From IMG/VR virus record IMGVR_UViG_3300042402_001143, positions 1 to 34,276 of that record: a stretch of 34,276 nucleotides of DNA. One strand, written 5' to 3'. This document shows positions 14,105-21,308 of this stretch, in pieces. The stretch comes from a virus. The first letter of the stretch is position 1. Each line of letters opens with the position of its first letter. A program made the position numbers and the translations under genes. The notes under the pieces were generated by a model, which worked only from the letters and a program-made list of their open reading frames with translations, was not told where the DNA came from and searched no databases.

Positions 14105-15664
14105 TTAAGTCATCTTGCCATTTTTGGCTTGAATTTCAATCTTCTGAATAGACAATGGAGTTCCATTGATGTCTGATTCATAACCTGTCTGGACAACCTT
14201 GCCTGTGCCTGATGCTGGAACAACCAAAGTCTGTAACGCAACACCATCAGAATAGTAAGCAATCGTTGTGGCATTTGCTCCATACTCAGCAATGCCATAG
14301 TAATAAACATTCTGAGTCGGAATCGTTGCATTGTCAGACAAGTAGTTTGTCTTGAAGTCAAAACCCCATTTAAATGTAACCACTTGATTTGTTCCACCAA
14401 TCACAACAGTTGATAACTTTTTCAAGATTGAAAGCACATTCTGATCGCCAAGGTCAGCATGGTTTGTGTAATACAACATACGATAAGCAGTATCGTAATC
14501 TTGATAGGTGTTGTAGTAACCAACATAACCATTCTTGCCAATGTAAAGACTTCCATCTCTACGAGACAACATTGATTTAGGCGTGATTGAATCCCAAGTA
14601 GTTACCCTTGCAGAACCATCTTGCAAATAAGCCTTGGTATCAAAACACCAAGTTGTATCAATGCTAGGAGTTGTCAACAAGTAAAAGGCTTCACGCTCTG
14701 AATAGACAGACTTGATGTTTGCTAATGTCTCACCAGCCACAGCACCCATCAAATCATTACGAATATTCTTAGACAAGTCTCTCTCAGGTGCAGACTTCTC
14801 TTGAATTGTTCTCATCAACGATCTGACACCAGAGTTTGACAAGAACAACACATCAGTGCTTGTAGTCTGAATACTGTCTCTAGCAATGCAACCAATACCC
14901 TCAACAGTGTCACTTAGTGTCATAGTTGATGGTGAAGTAGCACCAGAATAAACAAGAATTTGACGCTTACCAAAGATGAACAAGAAGCCATTGTGTGCCG
15001 CTAAACCAGTGATCTGGTCAGCACCATTCACCCAAACATTGTTCACATTCAATGAGCCAGCAGTACCTGTTGACCACACATGACCCGCAATCAAGTCGCT
15101 GAAATAAACAGTGGCATTAACAGAGTTTGTATTTGCCGCCCACAAACGACCAAACGCTGAAATCACAATATCAGCATCAGGCACAGTAGCGGCATAACCT
15201 GTTTTCTCAGAAACTCTACGATATGTTGTGGTAGATACAGCAGGGTCATAAATCAAAGGATTCTGACCAATTTGGAAAAAGTAAGTGATGCCGTTCAGTG
15301 ATGCACATTGCCAATTGCTTGCAGTAATAGTTGGTGCAGTACCACCCCCCCCATAGGTAAGTTCAGTAACTACATTGCTTGCTCCAAGTTTGAATATCTT
15401 GTTGTTTCCAGCAAACAAAACAGTCAAAGAACCATCAGCCAACACTAATTCATGGATGACCTTGACATCATTTGCACCCAAGTCACCAGAAGAAGCATTG
15501 ACTCTTGACCAACCTTTGCGTGAACCAATACGACCATACTGGTCAATGATGCAGTTTGTCGCAACCAATGCAAAGCCAGCATTCAAATCAAGAGGCGAGT
15601 CTTGAGTGTTCAACCCATAAAAGCCGGGGGCTGAGATGCTGAATGTTTGAATTGCTTGGCTCAT
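14105..15664 (-). CDS. gp10-like tail hub / DNA stabilisation protein
   Basis: 519 residues, rich in beta structure. The N-terminus reads PGFYGLNTQDSPLDLNAGFALVATN, with IDQYGRIGSRKGW shortly after, a pattern shared by P22 gp10-like hub proteins of podoviruses. Repeated motifs such as LFAGNNKIFKL, GRLWAAN, GFLFIFGKRQILVYSG and DVLFLSNSGVRSL suggest a beta-propeller. It closes the portal channel with the adaptor encoded just upstream. A C-homopolymer lies at about 15345-15353 in its coding strand complement. Confidence 0.75.
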   Translation of the reverse strand: MSQAIQTFSISAPGFYGLNTQDSPLDLNAGFALVATNCIIDQYGRIGSRKGWSRVNASSGDLGANDVKVIHELVLADGSLTVLFAGNNKIFKLGASNVVTELTYGGGGTAPTITASNWQCASLNGITYFFQIGQNPLIYDPAVSTTTYRRVSEKTGYAATVPDADIVISAFGRLWAANTNSVNATVYFSDLIAGHVWSTGTAGSLNVNNVWVNGADQITGLAAHNGFLFIFGKRQILVYSGATSPSTMTLSDTVEGIGCIARDSIQTTSTDVLFLSNSGVRSLMRTIQEKSAPERDLSKNIRNDLMGAVAGETLANIKSVYSEREAFYLLTTPSIDTTWCFDTKAYLQDGSARVTTWDSITPKSMLSRRDGSLYIGKNGYVGYYNTYQDYDTAYRMLYYTNHADLGDQNVLSILKKLSTVVIGGTNQVVTFKWGFDFKTNYLSDNATIPTQNVYYYGIAEYGANATTIAYYSDGVALQTLVVPASGTGKVVQTGYESDINGTPLSIQKIEIQAKNGKMT

Positions 15665-16308
15665 ATTGCCACAAACTCCTGATTCTCAGGATAGCGAGTG
15701 CCTTCCAAAGCAATGTAATCAGAGAGCATTGACTTGTACAACAGATAAGCCTCAGATGAAGACAGACCACCATCTTCACCACGCTCAACCAATGCACGAG
15801 CATAAGCATTCTGAGAAACCAAAACATCAGGCACAGCAATAACTGTTGCATCTGCTGACAAGGTTGCTTGAGGCACTGTTAGGCTAAATGGGATGCTATA
15901 CACGCCATCAGGACGAGGATACAGCGTTACCTTAGTGTTGTAGCTACCGTCAACACCATCAAAGGCATAGTAAAAAGGGATACCATTAACAGGAGTCGAG
16001 AAGTTCTGAAACCTGTTCATGGATGCAAAATCAATGTTCTCCATGCGTAGATTGCTTGTGACATTCAACACATCAAGAACTTGGAATTTCTGACCAGCAC
16101 CTGTCAGGGCATAAGAGTATGTGCCTGAAGTAGTGCTTAGAGTAATTGTTGTGCCAAGAACATTCCAAGCAAAAGCATCTTCTACTTGACGCTTGGCATC
16201 ATTGATAAATTTACCAATAAGGGAAGAATAAGATGTTTCGGAAACAGTTGAAACAGTTGCTTCACGCAACCGAACTAAAACATCGTTTACAAGTTCTAAG
16301 TATGTCAT
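15661..16308 (-). CDS. gp4-like portal-tail adaptor
   Basis: 215 residues beginning MTYLELVNDVLVRLREATV, followed by LIGKFINDAKRQVEDAFAW. This is the N-terminal helical pattern of P22 gp4-like head-completion adaptors. A beta-rich middle and a C-terminal helical part follow. It would attach below the portal and accept the hub. The stop overlaps the hub start and its own start overlaps the upstream gene, as in a co-assembled unit. Confidence 0.75.
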   Translation of the reverse strand: MTYLELVNDVLVRLREATVSTVSETSYSSLIGKFINDAKRQVEDAFAWNVLGTTITLSTTSGTYSYALTGAGQKFQVLDVLNVTSNLRMENIDFASMNRFQNFSTPVNGIPFYYAFDGVDGSYNTKVTLYPRPDGVYSIPFSLTVPQATLSADATVIAVPDVLVSQNAYARALVERGEDGGLSSSEAYLLYKSMLSDYIALEGTRYPENQEFVAI

Positions 16309-16610
16309 CTGCTTGCCTTCGCTTTGTTCCTTGCGGATATAGCTTTAGCTTTTGCCTTTGCGTCAGCCTTTGAGGATGCACCCCATGCCTTGAGCGAAAG
16401 AAGCAGTCTTGTCGGTTCACCATCCTTGTACTCTGCACCAGACATACCGCCCATGCGAGCCAAGAAACTTGCTCTGCGAGGGTTATCCCCCGACTTTACT
16501 GGTGCTTTTAAGTTGCCACCAGTTTCTGCATTATAAGATGATCTCCCCTTGGCATTCAACCCCCCTTTGGGATTTTTGCCCTCGGAGCGTTGCCAAGCAG
16601 GAGTTTTCAT
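16305..16610 (-). CDS. Basic small virion-region protein, DUF6321-like
   Basis: 101 residues, strongly basic. TPAWQRSEGKNPKGGLNAKG at the start and PVKSGDNPRRASFLARMGGM in the middle match what I remember of DUF6321. The C-terminal part is an Ala/Lys-rich helix (ASSKADAKAKAKAISARN). Probably DNA-associated or a minor capsid component; the role is unknown. The start at 16610 shares a base with the upstream stop. Confidence 0.65.
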   Translation of the reverse strand: MKTPAWQRSEGKNPKGGLNAKGRSSYNAETGGNLKAPVKSGDNPRRASFLARMGGMSGAEYKDGEPTRLLLSLKAWGASSKADAKAKAKAISARNKAKASR

Positions 16611-16768
16611 CACTTCACCTTTTTAGGTTTCTTTGCAGTCTTTGCCGCCTGTTTAAAGTCAGCCGCTGTAGGCGCACCCTTGCTACCTACTTTACGCATT
16701 TTCTCGCCAGACCCTGCGGCTATACGAGCCTTTTTTGCGTTAATGTTTGAGTACAAGCCAGTTTTCAT
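16610..16768 (-). CDS. Small Lys/Ala-rich protein
   Basis: 52 residues: MKTGLYSNINAKKARIAAGS, GEKMRKVGSKGAPTAADFKQ, then a basic tail. This short basic protein type occurs in the same cluster in related phages. It ends in TGATG with the next gene and starts ATGA inside the previous one, so it is tightly coupled. Function unknown; perhaps a minor capsid or DNA-condensing component. Confidence 0.6.
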   Translation of the reverse strand: MKTGLYSNINAKKARIAAGSGEKMRKVGSKGAPTAADFKQAAKTAKKPKKVK

Positions 16769-16932
16769 TTCATCTTCTTCTTAGGTTTAGACATACCAGC
16801 TTCAGATAAAGCAATGGCAACTGCCTGTTTTGGGTTCTTTACAACCTTGCCACCTTTGCCAGAGTGCAAAGTACCTTCCTTGAATTCACCCATGACCTTC
16901 TTAATCTTCTTCTGTGATTTAGTCATCTTCAT
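16765..16932 (-). CDS. Small basic protein, DUF6496-like
   Basis: 55 residues. KKVMGEFKEGTLHSGKGGKV followed by NPKQAVAIALSEAG is the pattern of DUF6496 as I remember it; the tail is Lys-rich. The ATG at 16932 follows AAGGAG at seven bases; in-frame codons upstream run into the preceding gene. Function unknown. Confidence 0.65.
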   Translation of the reverse strand: MKMTKSQKKIKKVMGEFKEGTLHSGKGGKVVKNPKQAVAIALSEAGMSKPKKKMK

Positions 16933-16943
16933 AGGGTTTCTCC

Positions 16944-17228
16944 TTAGTACATGATCTTGGCTGTGATTGTGCCAGTTACAAAAACAGTGCAATTGGCTCG
17001 TAAATACTTGGGAGCATTGGCAACTGTAATGATGCCGTTAGCAGTCAAAGCAGTTCCAATGGTTGACCAATTTGTACCATCCAAACTACCTTGCAATGCA
17101 ACAGTAGCTGATGTAATGCCTGAAACTTGCAAGAATGCTGGTTGACCAGTATCGACTTGCACAGCTTTAGATTCTCCAGTTGCGCCAACGGCACTTAGGA
17201 GTGTGATAGGTGCGGTTAAAGATGACAT
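16944..17228 (-). CDS. Small beta-rich virion protein
   Basis: 94 residues, nearly all short beta-like strands rich in Thr, Val, Ala and Gly (PITLLSAVGATGESKAVQVD, GSLDGTNWSTIG). This is consistent with a decoration or tail-tube-like jelly-roll protein. No family is named. It lies downstream of the coat gene in the small-protein cluster, and the start overlaps the upstream stop. Confidence 0.5.
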   Translation of the reverse strand: MSSLTAPITLLSAVGATGESKAVQVDTGQPAFLQVSGITSATVALQGSLDGTNWSTIGTALTANGIITVANAPKYLRANCTVFVTGTITAKIMY

Positions 17229-17413
17229 TATTTACCTCTTGAGGATTTCTTCATCATGTTGGTAGCAGTTCTGCCACCACGCATAGGCATACCTTTGGGT
17301 TTTCCAATAGCAACCATGATGGTCACAGGAACACCCTTCTTTTTGCCGTATTCTTTTGCTTCTTTCTCCCCTTTTTCAGAGTAGGGAAACTTCTTTTTTC
17401 CAACCATAGGCAT
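17228..17413 (-). CDS. Small Lys/Gly/Met-rich protein
   Basis: 61 residues: MPMVGKKKFPYSEKGEKEAK, then YGKKKGVPVTIMVAIGKPKG and a basic end. The ATG at 17413 has AAGGAG eight bases upstream; an in-frame start at 17446 would overlap the previous gene. Basic small proteins of this type recur in the head-gene cluster of related phages. Function unknown. Confidence 0.55.
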   Translation of the reverse strand: MPMVGKKKFPYSEKGEKEAKEYGKKKGVPVTIMVAIGKPKGMPMRGGRTATNMMKKSSRGK

Positions 17414-17423
17414 AGTGTTCTCC

Positions 17424-17627
17424 TTATTTCCAGAGTCGATCAGCAATAAAGGTAATGATGCCGCCCATGAATGAAGCGATAGTCATACCCATCCAAAATC
17501 CACCTTTGCCTTTGTTGGCAAGTTCAAGTAAGGCTTTTACATCTGCACTAAGTGAGTGCATCTCTTTTTGGAGTGCCTCAACTTGCGCTTCTAGTTTGCC
17601 GAATTCTCTGGCGTCAATATCAGACAT
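17424..17627 (-). CDS. Coiled-coil membrane protein, XhlA-like topology
   Basis: 67 residues. A helical N-terminus (FGKLEAQVEALQKEMHSLSA) forms a short coiled coil and the C-terminal part is one membrane segment (FWMGMTIASFMGGIITFIAD). This resembles haemolysin XhlA-type lysis accessory proteins, but the gene lies in the head-gene cluster, far from the lysis genes. Membrane insertion is likely; the role is unknown. Confidence 0.55.
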   Translation of the reverse strand: MSDIDAREFGKLEAQVEALQKEMHSLSADVKALLELANKGKGGFWMGMTIASFMGGIITFIADRLWK

Positions 17628-17844
17628 TTGCTAATACCTTTCTTGGTCTACCCATGCGTTTAATTGTGGGAATGACAGGCGCACGAAAGGCGGTATCTGT
17701 TCTAGTCTCTGATTCTACAGATTCTATGGTTACTTCTGGTTCGTCTACTCTTACATAACCCTGATGACCCTTCATAGAATCAATGTCATGTTGGTGGATA
17801 AAAGTCACACAATTACCCGATTGAAGACAACGAAAAGTAGCCAT
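17620..17844 (-). CDS. Hypothetical protein
   Basis: 74 residues: MATFRCLQSGNCVTFIHQHD, an acidic middle, and a basic end (IKRMGRPRKVLANV). The Cys pair and His residues near the start could bind metal. GRPRK near the end is AT-hook-like. Starts eleven bases after a terminator-like hairpin and overlaps the next gene by eight bases. Function unknown. Confidence 0.5.
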   Translation of the reverse strand: MATFRCLQSGNCVTFIHQHDIDSMKGHQGYVRVDEPEVTIESVESETRTDTAFRAPVIPTIKRMGRPRKVLANV

Positions 17845-17854
17845 AAAACCCCTT

Positions 17855-17882
17855 AAATGAGAAAGGGGGGACTAGCCCCCCC
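17855..17882 (-). terminator. Candidate leftward terminator behind the decoration gene
   Basis: On the minus strand a G-run (17882-17876) and a C-run (17870-17865) form a very stable stem with loop CTAGT, followed by TTTCTCATTT. It separates the coat and decoration genes from the cluster below. The T tract is interrupted, so termination may be partial. Confidence 0.5.
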
Positions 17883-17886
17883 ATCT

Positions 17887-18210
17887 TTACACCATGCGTA
17901 CAACAACGATACGCAATGTTGCTGATGCCAAGTCCACTGTAGAACCTGACTCGTTTTGAATGCGGAACTTAACTGTGTTTGCGGCACTGACATAGCCAGT
18001 AACTGTCAAACCAACTATATCCACACCCAAAGATGCACCAATAACCATGTCACCCAAGGCGACACCAGCCACTGTTACATCATCTGTTTCCCCTGCGCCA
18101 TCGACTAGTGAACCAGCGTCAAGGGTTGCTGTTACAGCCCAAGTATCGGAGAACAAGCCCCGAAACTGATCATTACCTCTGCGTGAAACTACTGCTGAAG
18201 CGGTTGCCAT
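17887..18210 (-). CDS. Putative head decoration protein
   Basis: 107 residues, beta-rich, beginning MATASAVVSRRGNDQFRGLF. Repeated Thr/Val/Gly-rich strands follow, with several hydrophobic ends (TLRIVVVRMV). It lies directly downstream of the coat gene between two terminator-like hairpins, where small decoration proteins often sit. Assignment is by position and composition only. Confidence 0.5.
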   Translation of the reverse strand: MATASAVVSRRGNDQFRGLFSDTWAVTATLDAGSLVDGAGETDDVTVAGVALGDMVIGASLGVDIVGLTVTGYVSAANTVKFRIQNESGSTVDLASATLRIVVVRMV

Positions 18211-18232
18211 TTTGATTTCTCCTAATTAGGTT

Positions 18233-18273
18233 AAAAAAGTCCCCCTACCCCTATTGCTAGAAGTAGGAGGGAC
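18233..18273 (-). terminator. Leftward terminator behind the coat gene
   Basis: On the minus strand GTCCCTCCTAC and GTAGGGGGAC pair across a loop of about 14 bases, and TTTTTTAACC follows. It lies eight bases past the coat stop, so it probably trims or reduces transcription after the most abundant protein. Confidence 0.7.
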
Positions 18274-18281
18274 AACTGCAA

Positions 18282-19268
18282 TTAGCTAGGAACAACCAAA
18301 GCAAACATGGATGAGGACTTAGCCGCACCCACAGTAGCGGCATTACGCAAAGCGGCAACGCCATACAAAGTGTCAGATGTGAACAGAGTAGCCAAATACT
18401 CTTGTTTGTACTGAACTTGTGAACGCACACCAACTTGCTCAACCAAGACCATAGCGTCTTTGTGACCCATCAAGCAGACACGAGCAATAGCAGTACCAGA
18501 CGCAGGGAAAGCGGCTGTTGCAGATGCAGAGTCAGCATTGCTGGAAGTGAACACAGGGATACCATACAGGTTACCGATTTCACCATTGCGGATAGCATCG
18601 CCATTACCGACAAATGCTTGTTCGGTGTAGCGAGCCAAACCCATCAAAGTGTTGCGGCTTGATGGAGGGATGATGAAGAAACGATTGTCCATAGGAGTAT
18701 CGTTGTCATCAAGACGCTGAATGGTGCGGCGAATAGCGGCATCAGTCAGAGCAGACGCATTACCAGTGTTGGTGTTTGCGGTGTAGTCAAAGGTTGTTGT
18801 ACCGTCACCGCCAATGAAACCAGCGTCATAACGAGCAGAACCAGCAGTGCCACCATTGGCTGAACGACCCAACTGAATCAAGTCAGTATCAACTTGACGA
18901 GCCAAGGCGTAACCAGCATCAGCAGTGTAGAACTGACGCATTGAGTTCAAAGCCTGTGCTTCGACAATATCTTCAATCAAACGGCTATATTCATAGTGCT
19001 TGTTGATAGACACATTGACTTCAGACTCTGTAGCGGCAATCAAAGTGACTGCTGTTTCAGCGGCTTTTGCAGAAGCAGAACCACGAGTAGGTGCAGGAAT
19101 GTGAACAGTGTCACCTTTCTTGCCCTTGAAGTTCATCTTCATAACTAAGTTCGCAAGAACCAAGTTTTTCTTGTAGGCGGCTACGATTTCATCTGACCAA
19201 ATTTCAGGGATGAATGTTGCGCCTGTGGTGGTAGTCACCGAGTTCGTGGGGGAAAATGATGTTGCCAT
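18282..19268 (-). CDS. Major capsid (coat) protein
   Basis: 328 residues, likely HK97 fold. Features typical of this coat group are the N-terminal FIPEIWSDEIVAAYKKNLVL, the middle INKHYEYSRLIEDIVEAQAL, DRLDDNDTPMDNRFFIIPPS-like text at about 185-200, and a late FLMGHKDAM-like segment (VCLMGHKDAMVLVEQ). The scaffold gene lies directly upstream and decoration genes downstream. A strong terminator after it suits high expression. Confidence 0.85.
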   Translation of the reverse strand: MATSFSPTNSVTTTTGATFIPEIWSDEIVAAYKKNLVLANLVMKMNFKGKKGDTVHIPAPTRGSASAKAAETAVTLIAATESEVNVSINKHYEYSRLIEDIVEAQALNSMRQFYTADAGYALARQVDTDLIQLGRSANGGTAGSARYDAGFIGGDGTTTFDYTANTNTGNASALTDAAIRRTIQRLDDNDTPMDNRFFIIPPSSRNTLMGLARYTEQAFVGNGDAIRNGEIGNLYGIPVFTSSNADSASATAAFPASGTAIARVCLMGHKDAMVLVEQVGVRSQVQYKQEYLATLFTSDTLYGVAALRNAATVGAAKSSSMFALVVPS

Positions 19269-19298
19269 TTGTGTACTCCAATAAAATCAAAAGTTAAG

Positions 19299-20081
19299 TT
19301 ATTTAACCCTACCCTCTGCGTATGCTGACATGATTTCATCACTTAAAGCATCGTAGCGGTTCGGGTCTTGCATCTTCAGCCGAATAAGGTCTGCCCTTCG
19401 GTAAACTCGTTTTCCAGACTCTCCAGTACCACCCACATCAACTGTTGCCGCTTTAAGGTTCGACTTGCGTTGGGTTTCCCCTGCATCGCTAGTCTGTTTT
19501 GCCTTAACGCCCTTCAACTGCTTGTAGGTGCTCAACAATTCATTAGCACTGTCATAGTCAAACTCACCATCAGCTTTAGCGTACAAACCAATACGAACAG
19601 GTGAAGATTTCACCCAATTCACAAAGTCTGAGTCTTGAACAATCTGACCGAAATCAGGGTGTTCTTGCGCCAGCTTTTGCTGAATCTGCATCTTTTTGAA
19701 GTCTTGACCCGCTTGGCGAGCCGCAACAACATCAGGATGGTTATCAACAGTCTTACGAACAGCCGCCTGTGGATTCTCGAAAAAATCTACTTCAGGTTCT
19801 TCCTCTTTAATAGGTTGAGACTTATCAGCAAGGTTTTGCTTAATGAGTTCATCAGCGAGTTTTCTAACCTCACCAACTTCTTGAGCTTGCTTGCCAATTA
19901 GCTTTTCAGCTTCTTGGTGCATTCTGATAATGTCAGATAACTGTTTGCCCCGATATTTATCAGGAATATCATCTGAACTATGCTCAATTGTTGATTCAAG
20001 TTTCTTCTGCTCAACAATGTCTAACTCACTCTGCATCTCGTCTGGATTGTCAATCAACATATTTTTCCTTTTTCCTGCCAC
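19299..20081 (-). CDS. Scaffolding protein
   Basis: 260 residues, charged and mostly helical, rich in Glu, Lys, Gln and Asp. The N-terminal half has IIRMHQEAEKLIGKQAQEVG and a Glu-rich EEEPEVDFFENPQ segment, seen in several podovirus scaffolds. The C-terminus (VYRRADLIRLKMQDPNRYDA) is basic, as expected for a coat-binding tail. It lies 30 bases upstream of the coat gene, the normal order. Confidence 0.8.
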   Translation of the reverse strand: MAGKRKNMLIDNPDEMQSELDIVEQKKLESTIEHSSDDIPDKYRGKQLSDIIRMHQEAEKLIGKQAQEVGEVRKLADELIKQNLADKSQPIKEEEPEVDFFENPQAAVRKTVDNHPDVVAARQAGQDFKKMQIQQKLAQEHPDFGQIVQDSDFVNWVKSSPVRIGLYAKADGEFDYDSANELLSTYKQLKGVKAKQTSDAGETQRKSNLKAATVDVGGTGESGKRVYRRADLIRLKMQDPNRYDALSDEIMSAYAEGRVK

Positions 20082-20116
20082 TTTTGGGTTCTAGGATGAC
20101 ACAACGGCATAAATGC

Positions 20117-20344
20117 TTATGTTGTGGTTTTGCGCTCTTGCACCAATTTATCCCGATGTTTCTTGTCAAATTTCATCCATGAAGATGGAAAATGACCCGA
20201 CCAACCTTCTAAATTGACGCTAGGTGCGCTGATTGTGCGATTGGCTGAACCACCGCACTCACATTGAGCTACTTGCGCCTCATAATCGCAGTATCTCTCA
20301 ATTCTGTGTCCACTCTCGCAGACAAATTCATACATTCTTTTCAT
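20117..20344 (-). CDS. FmdB-like zinc-ribbon protein
   Basis: 75 residues. MYEFVCESGHRIERYC, followed by AQCECGGSANRTISAP, is the zinc-ribbon pattern (C...H...C.CGG) of FmdB-type regulatory proteins. The C-terminus is basic (FDKKHRDKLVQERK). Small FmdB-like genes are found between scaffold and terminase-side genes in many podoviruses; the role is unknown. It overlaps its upstream neighbour by 17 bases. Confidence 0.7.
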   Translation of the reverse strand: MKRMYEFVCESGHRIERYCDYEAQVAQCECGGSANRTISAPSVNLEGWSGHFPSSWMKFDKKHRDKLVQERKTTT

Positions 20345-20567
20345 TCAATTCCTCGTAGGCTCGTTCGCTGACCTCTCTCAAGGTTTTCAGCCAAGTCAAG
20401 ATGGAAAGTTCACCCTTGCGGAACTGCAAAGTCTTTTCATCAGGAATTACGCTTATATTATTGAGTGACTCTATCATATTGTCAATATCAATAATTAAAT
20501 CCTTCCAACCATCCATCCCCATCATCTCAAATCTACTTTCGTAGTACTTTTGTAGTTCTGGGGTCAT
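20328..20567 (-). CDS. Small helical hypothetical protein
   Basis: 79 residues, beginning MTPELQKYYESRFEMMGMDG. It is mainly helical and acidic with a long amphipathic C-terminus (LTWLKTLREVSERAYEELNE). Pattern recurs in the same place in related phages. ATGA overlap with the gene upstream. Function unknown. Confidence 0.65.
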   Translation of the reverse strand: MTPELQKYYESRFEMMGMDGWKDLIIDIDNMIESLNNISVIPDEKTLQFRKGELSILTWLKTLREVSERAYEELNEKNV

Positions 20568-20785
20568 GGCATAGCCGCTTTGATTGCGTCAGCAGTTGTT
20601 GCCGCATCAATAGCAGTCTGCATGGTGGCGTATTTGTCACGCACAGCTTGCCTTGCCGCTTCAGCCGCTGTTGCTTCAGATGGAATGGTTGCCTTGATGT
20701 CCAATGGCGCAAATTCAGCAGACCTTGCTTCTCTGCGCTTGTCGTGAGCAATGGCTTTGGCTTTGTCAATGTTGATGGTAATCAT
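20564..20785 (-). CDS. C-terminal half of a split fibre-associated small protein
   Basis: 73 residues: INIDKAKAIAHDKRREARSA, then FAPLDIKATIPSEATAAEAA and a helical end. In related phages I remember this sequence following directly on the SDRTFRNAW segment in one protein of about 125-135 residues. Here that segment ends the gene at 21110-21298 and the HNH gene lies between. The ATG overlaps the HNH stop (ATGA) with AAGGACG upstream, so it can be translated on its own. Confidence 0.75.
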   Translation of the reverse strand: MITINIDKAKAIAHDKRREARSAEFAPLDIKATIPSEATAAEAARQAVRDKYATMQTAIDAATTADAIKAAMP

Positions 20786-21120
20786 GTGCGTCCTTTCATT
20801 ACATTCTCAATACGACCTAAAATTTGCAAATGTTCTGGCTTAACACACGCCCTATTATTACAAATATGGTCTATTACTTTACTATCGGCATCAATACCTG
20901 TTGGCGGATTGCCTCGAAATATTCTCCAAGAAACTTGATGCGCTTCAAGAGCTTTCCATCTATACCCTACACCAGTAGTATTCCGCATACCAAACCGGCC
21001 ATATCCGTCTTTAGAAATATGACCAGTCCAGAGCCAACAGCCAGATTCAGAATTTTGTAAAACATGTTTCATAAATCGTGCCTCAAGCGGCTGTGGTATT
21101 GGGCCAGTTTTACGCTTCAT
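20782..21120 (-). CDS. HNH endonuclease inserted in a small tail-region gene
   Basis: 112 residues, HNH_3-like. CWLWTGHISKDGYGRFGM (about 28-45) and VIDHICNNRACVKPEHL (82-98, with His85, Cys87, Cys92 and His97) are the family motifs. Its start overlaps the stop of the N-terminal half gene and its stop overlaps the start of the C-terminal half gene. There is almost no non-coding sequence, so no group I intron of normal length fits; it looks like a free-standing homing-type cassette. The start at 21120 is preferred, because a longer frame from 21222 lies over the upstream gene. Confidence 0.85.
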   Translation of the reverse strand: MKRKTGPIPQPLEARFMKHVLQNSESGCWLWTGHISKDGYGRFGMRNTTGVGYRWKALEAHQVSWRIFRGNPPTGIDADSKVIDHICNNRACVKPEHLQILGRIENVMKGRT

Positions 21121-21298
21121 AAGACCACGCATTCCGAAATGTGCGGTCTGATGGAATGTCAGCGACATCCACAATTTTGTAAGGCTTGCCAGCAGGAACA
21201 TCCTTGGCGGCAATTTCCTCAATAGTTAAACCGCACTCAGCGGCTGGAACAATGATGGCTACACCATCGTCATTTGGAAAAATGATTCTTGAGTTCAT
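21110..21298 (-). CDS. N-terminal half of a split fibre-associated small protein
   Basis: 62 residues: MNSRIIFPNDDGVAIIVPAA, then LTIEEIAAKDVPAGKPYKIV and the end SDRTFRNAWSYEA. It begins right behind the fibre gene, as small chaperone-like proteins do, with AAGGAC before the ATG. The conserved segment stops at RNAW, where intact relatives continue with the sequence now encoded at 20564-20785. The stop lies ten bases inside the HNH start. Chaperone or accessory-fibre function is inferred from position. Confidence 0.75.
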   Translation of the reverse strand: MNSRIIFPNDDGVAIIVPAAECGLTIEEIAAKDVPAGKPYKIVDVADIPSDRTFRNAWSYEA

Positions 21299-21308
21299 GG
21301 TTGTCCTT

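Noticed and set aside
20782-21120. Group I intron around the HNH gene
   Set aside because: The HNH frame overlaps both flanking coding halves by a few bases, leaving no room for a catalytic intron core.
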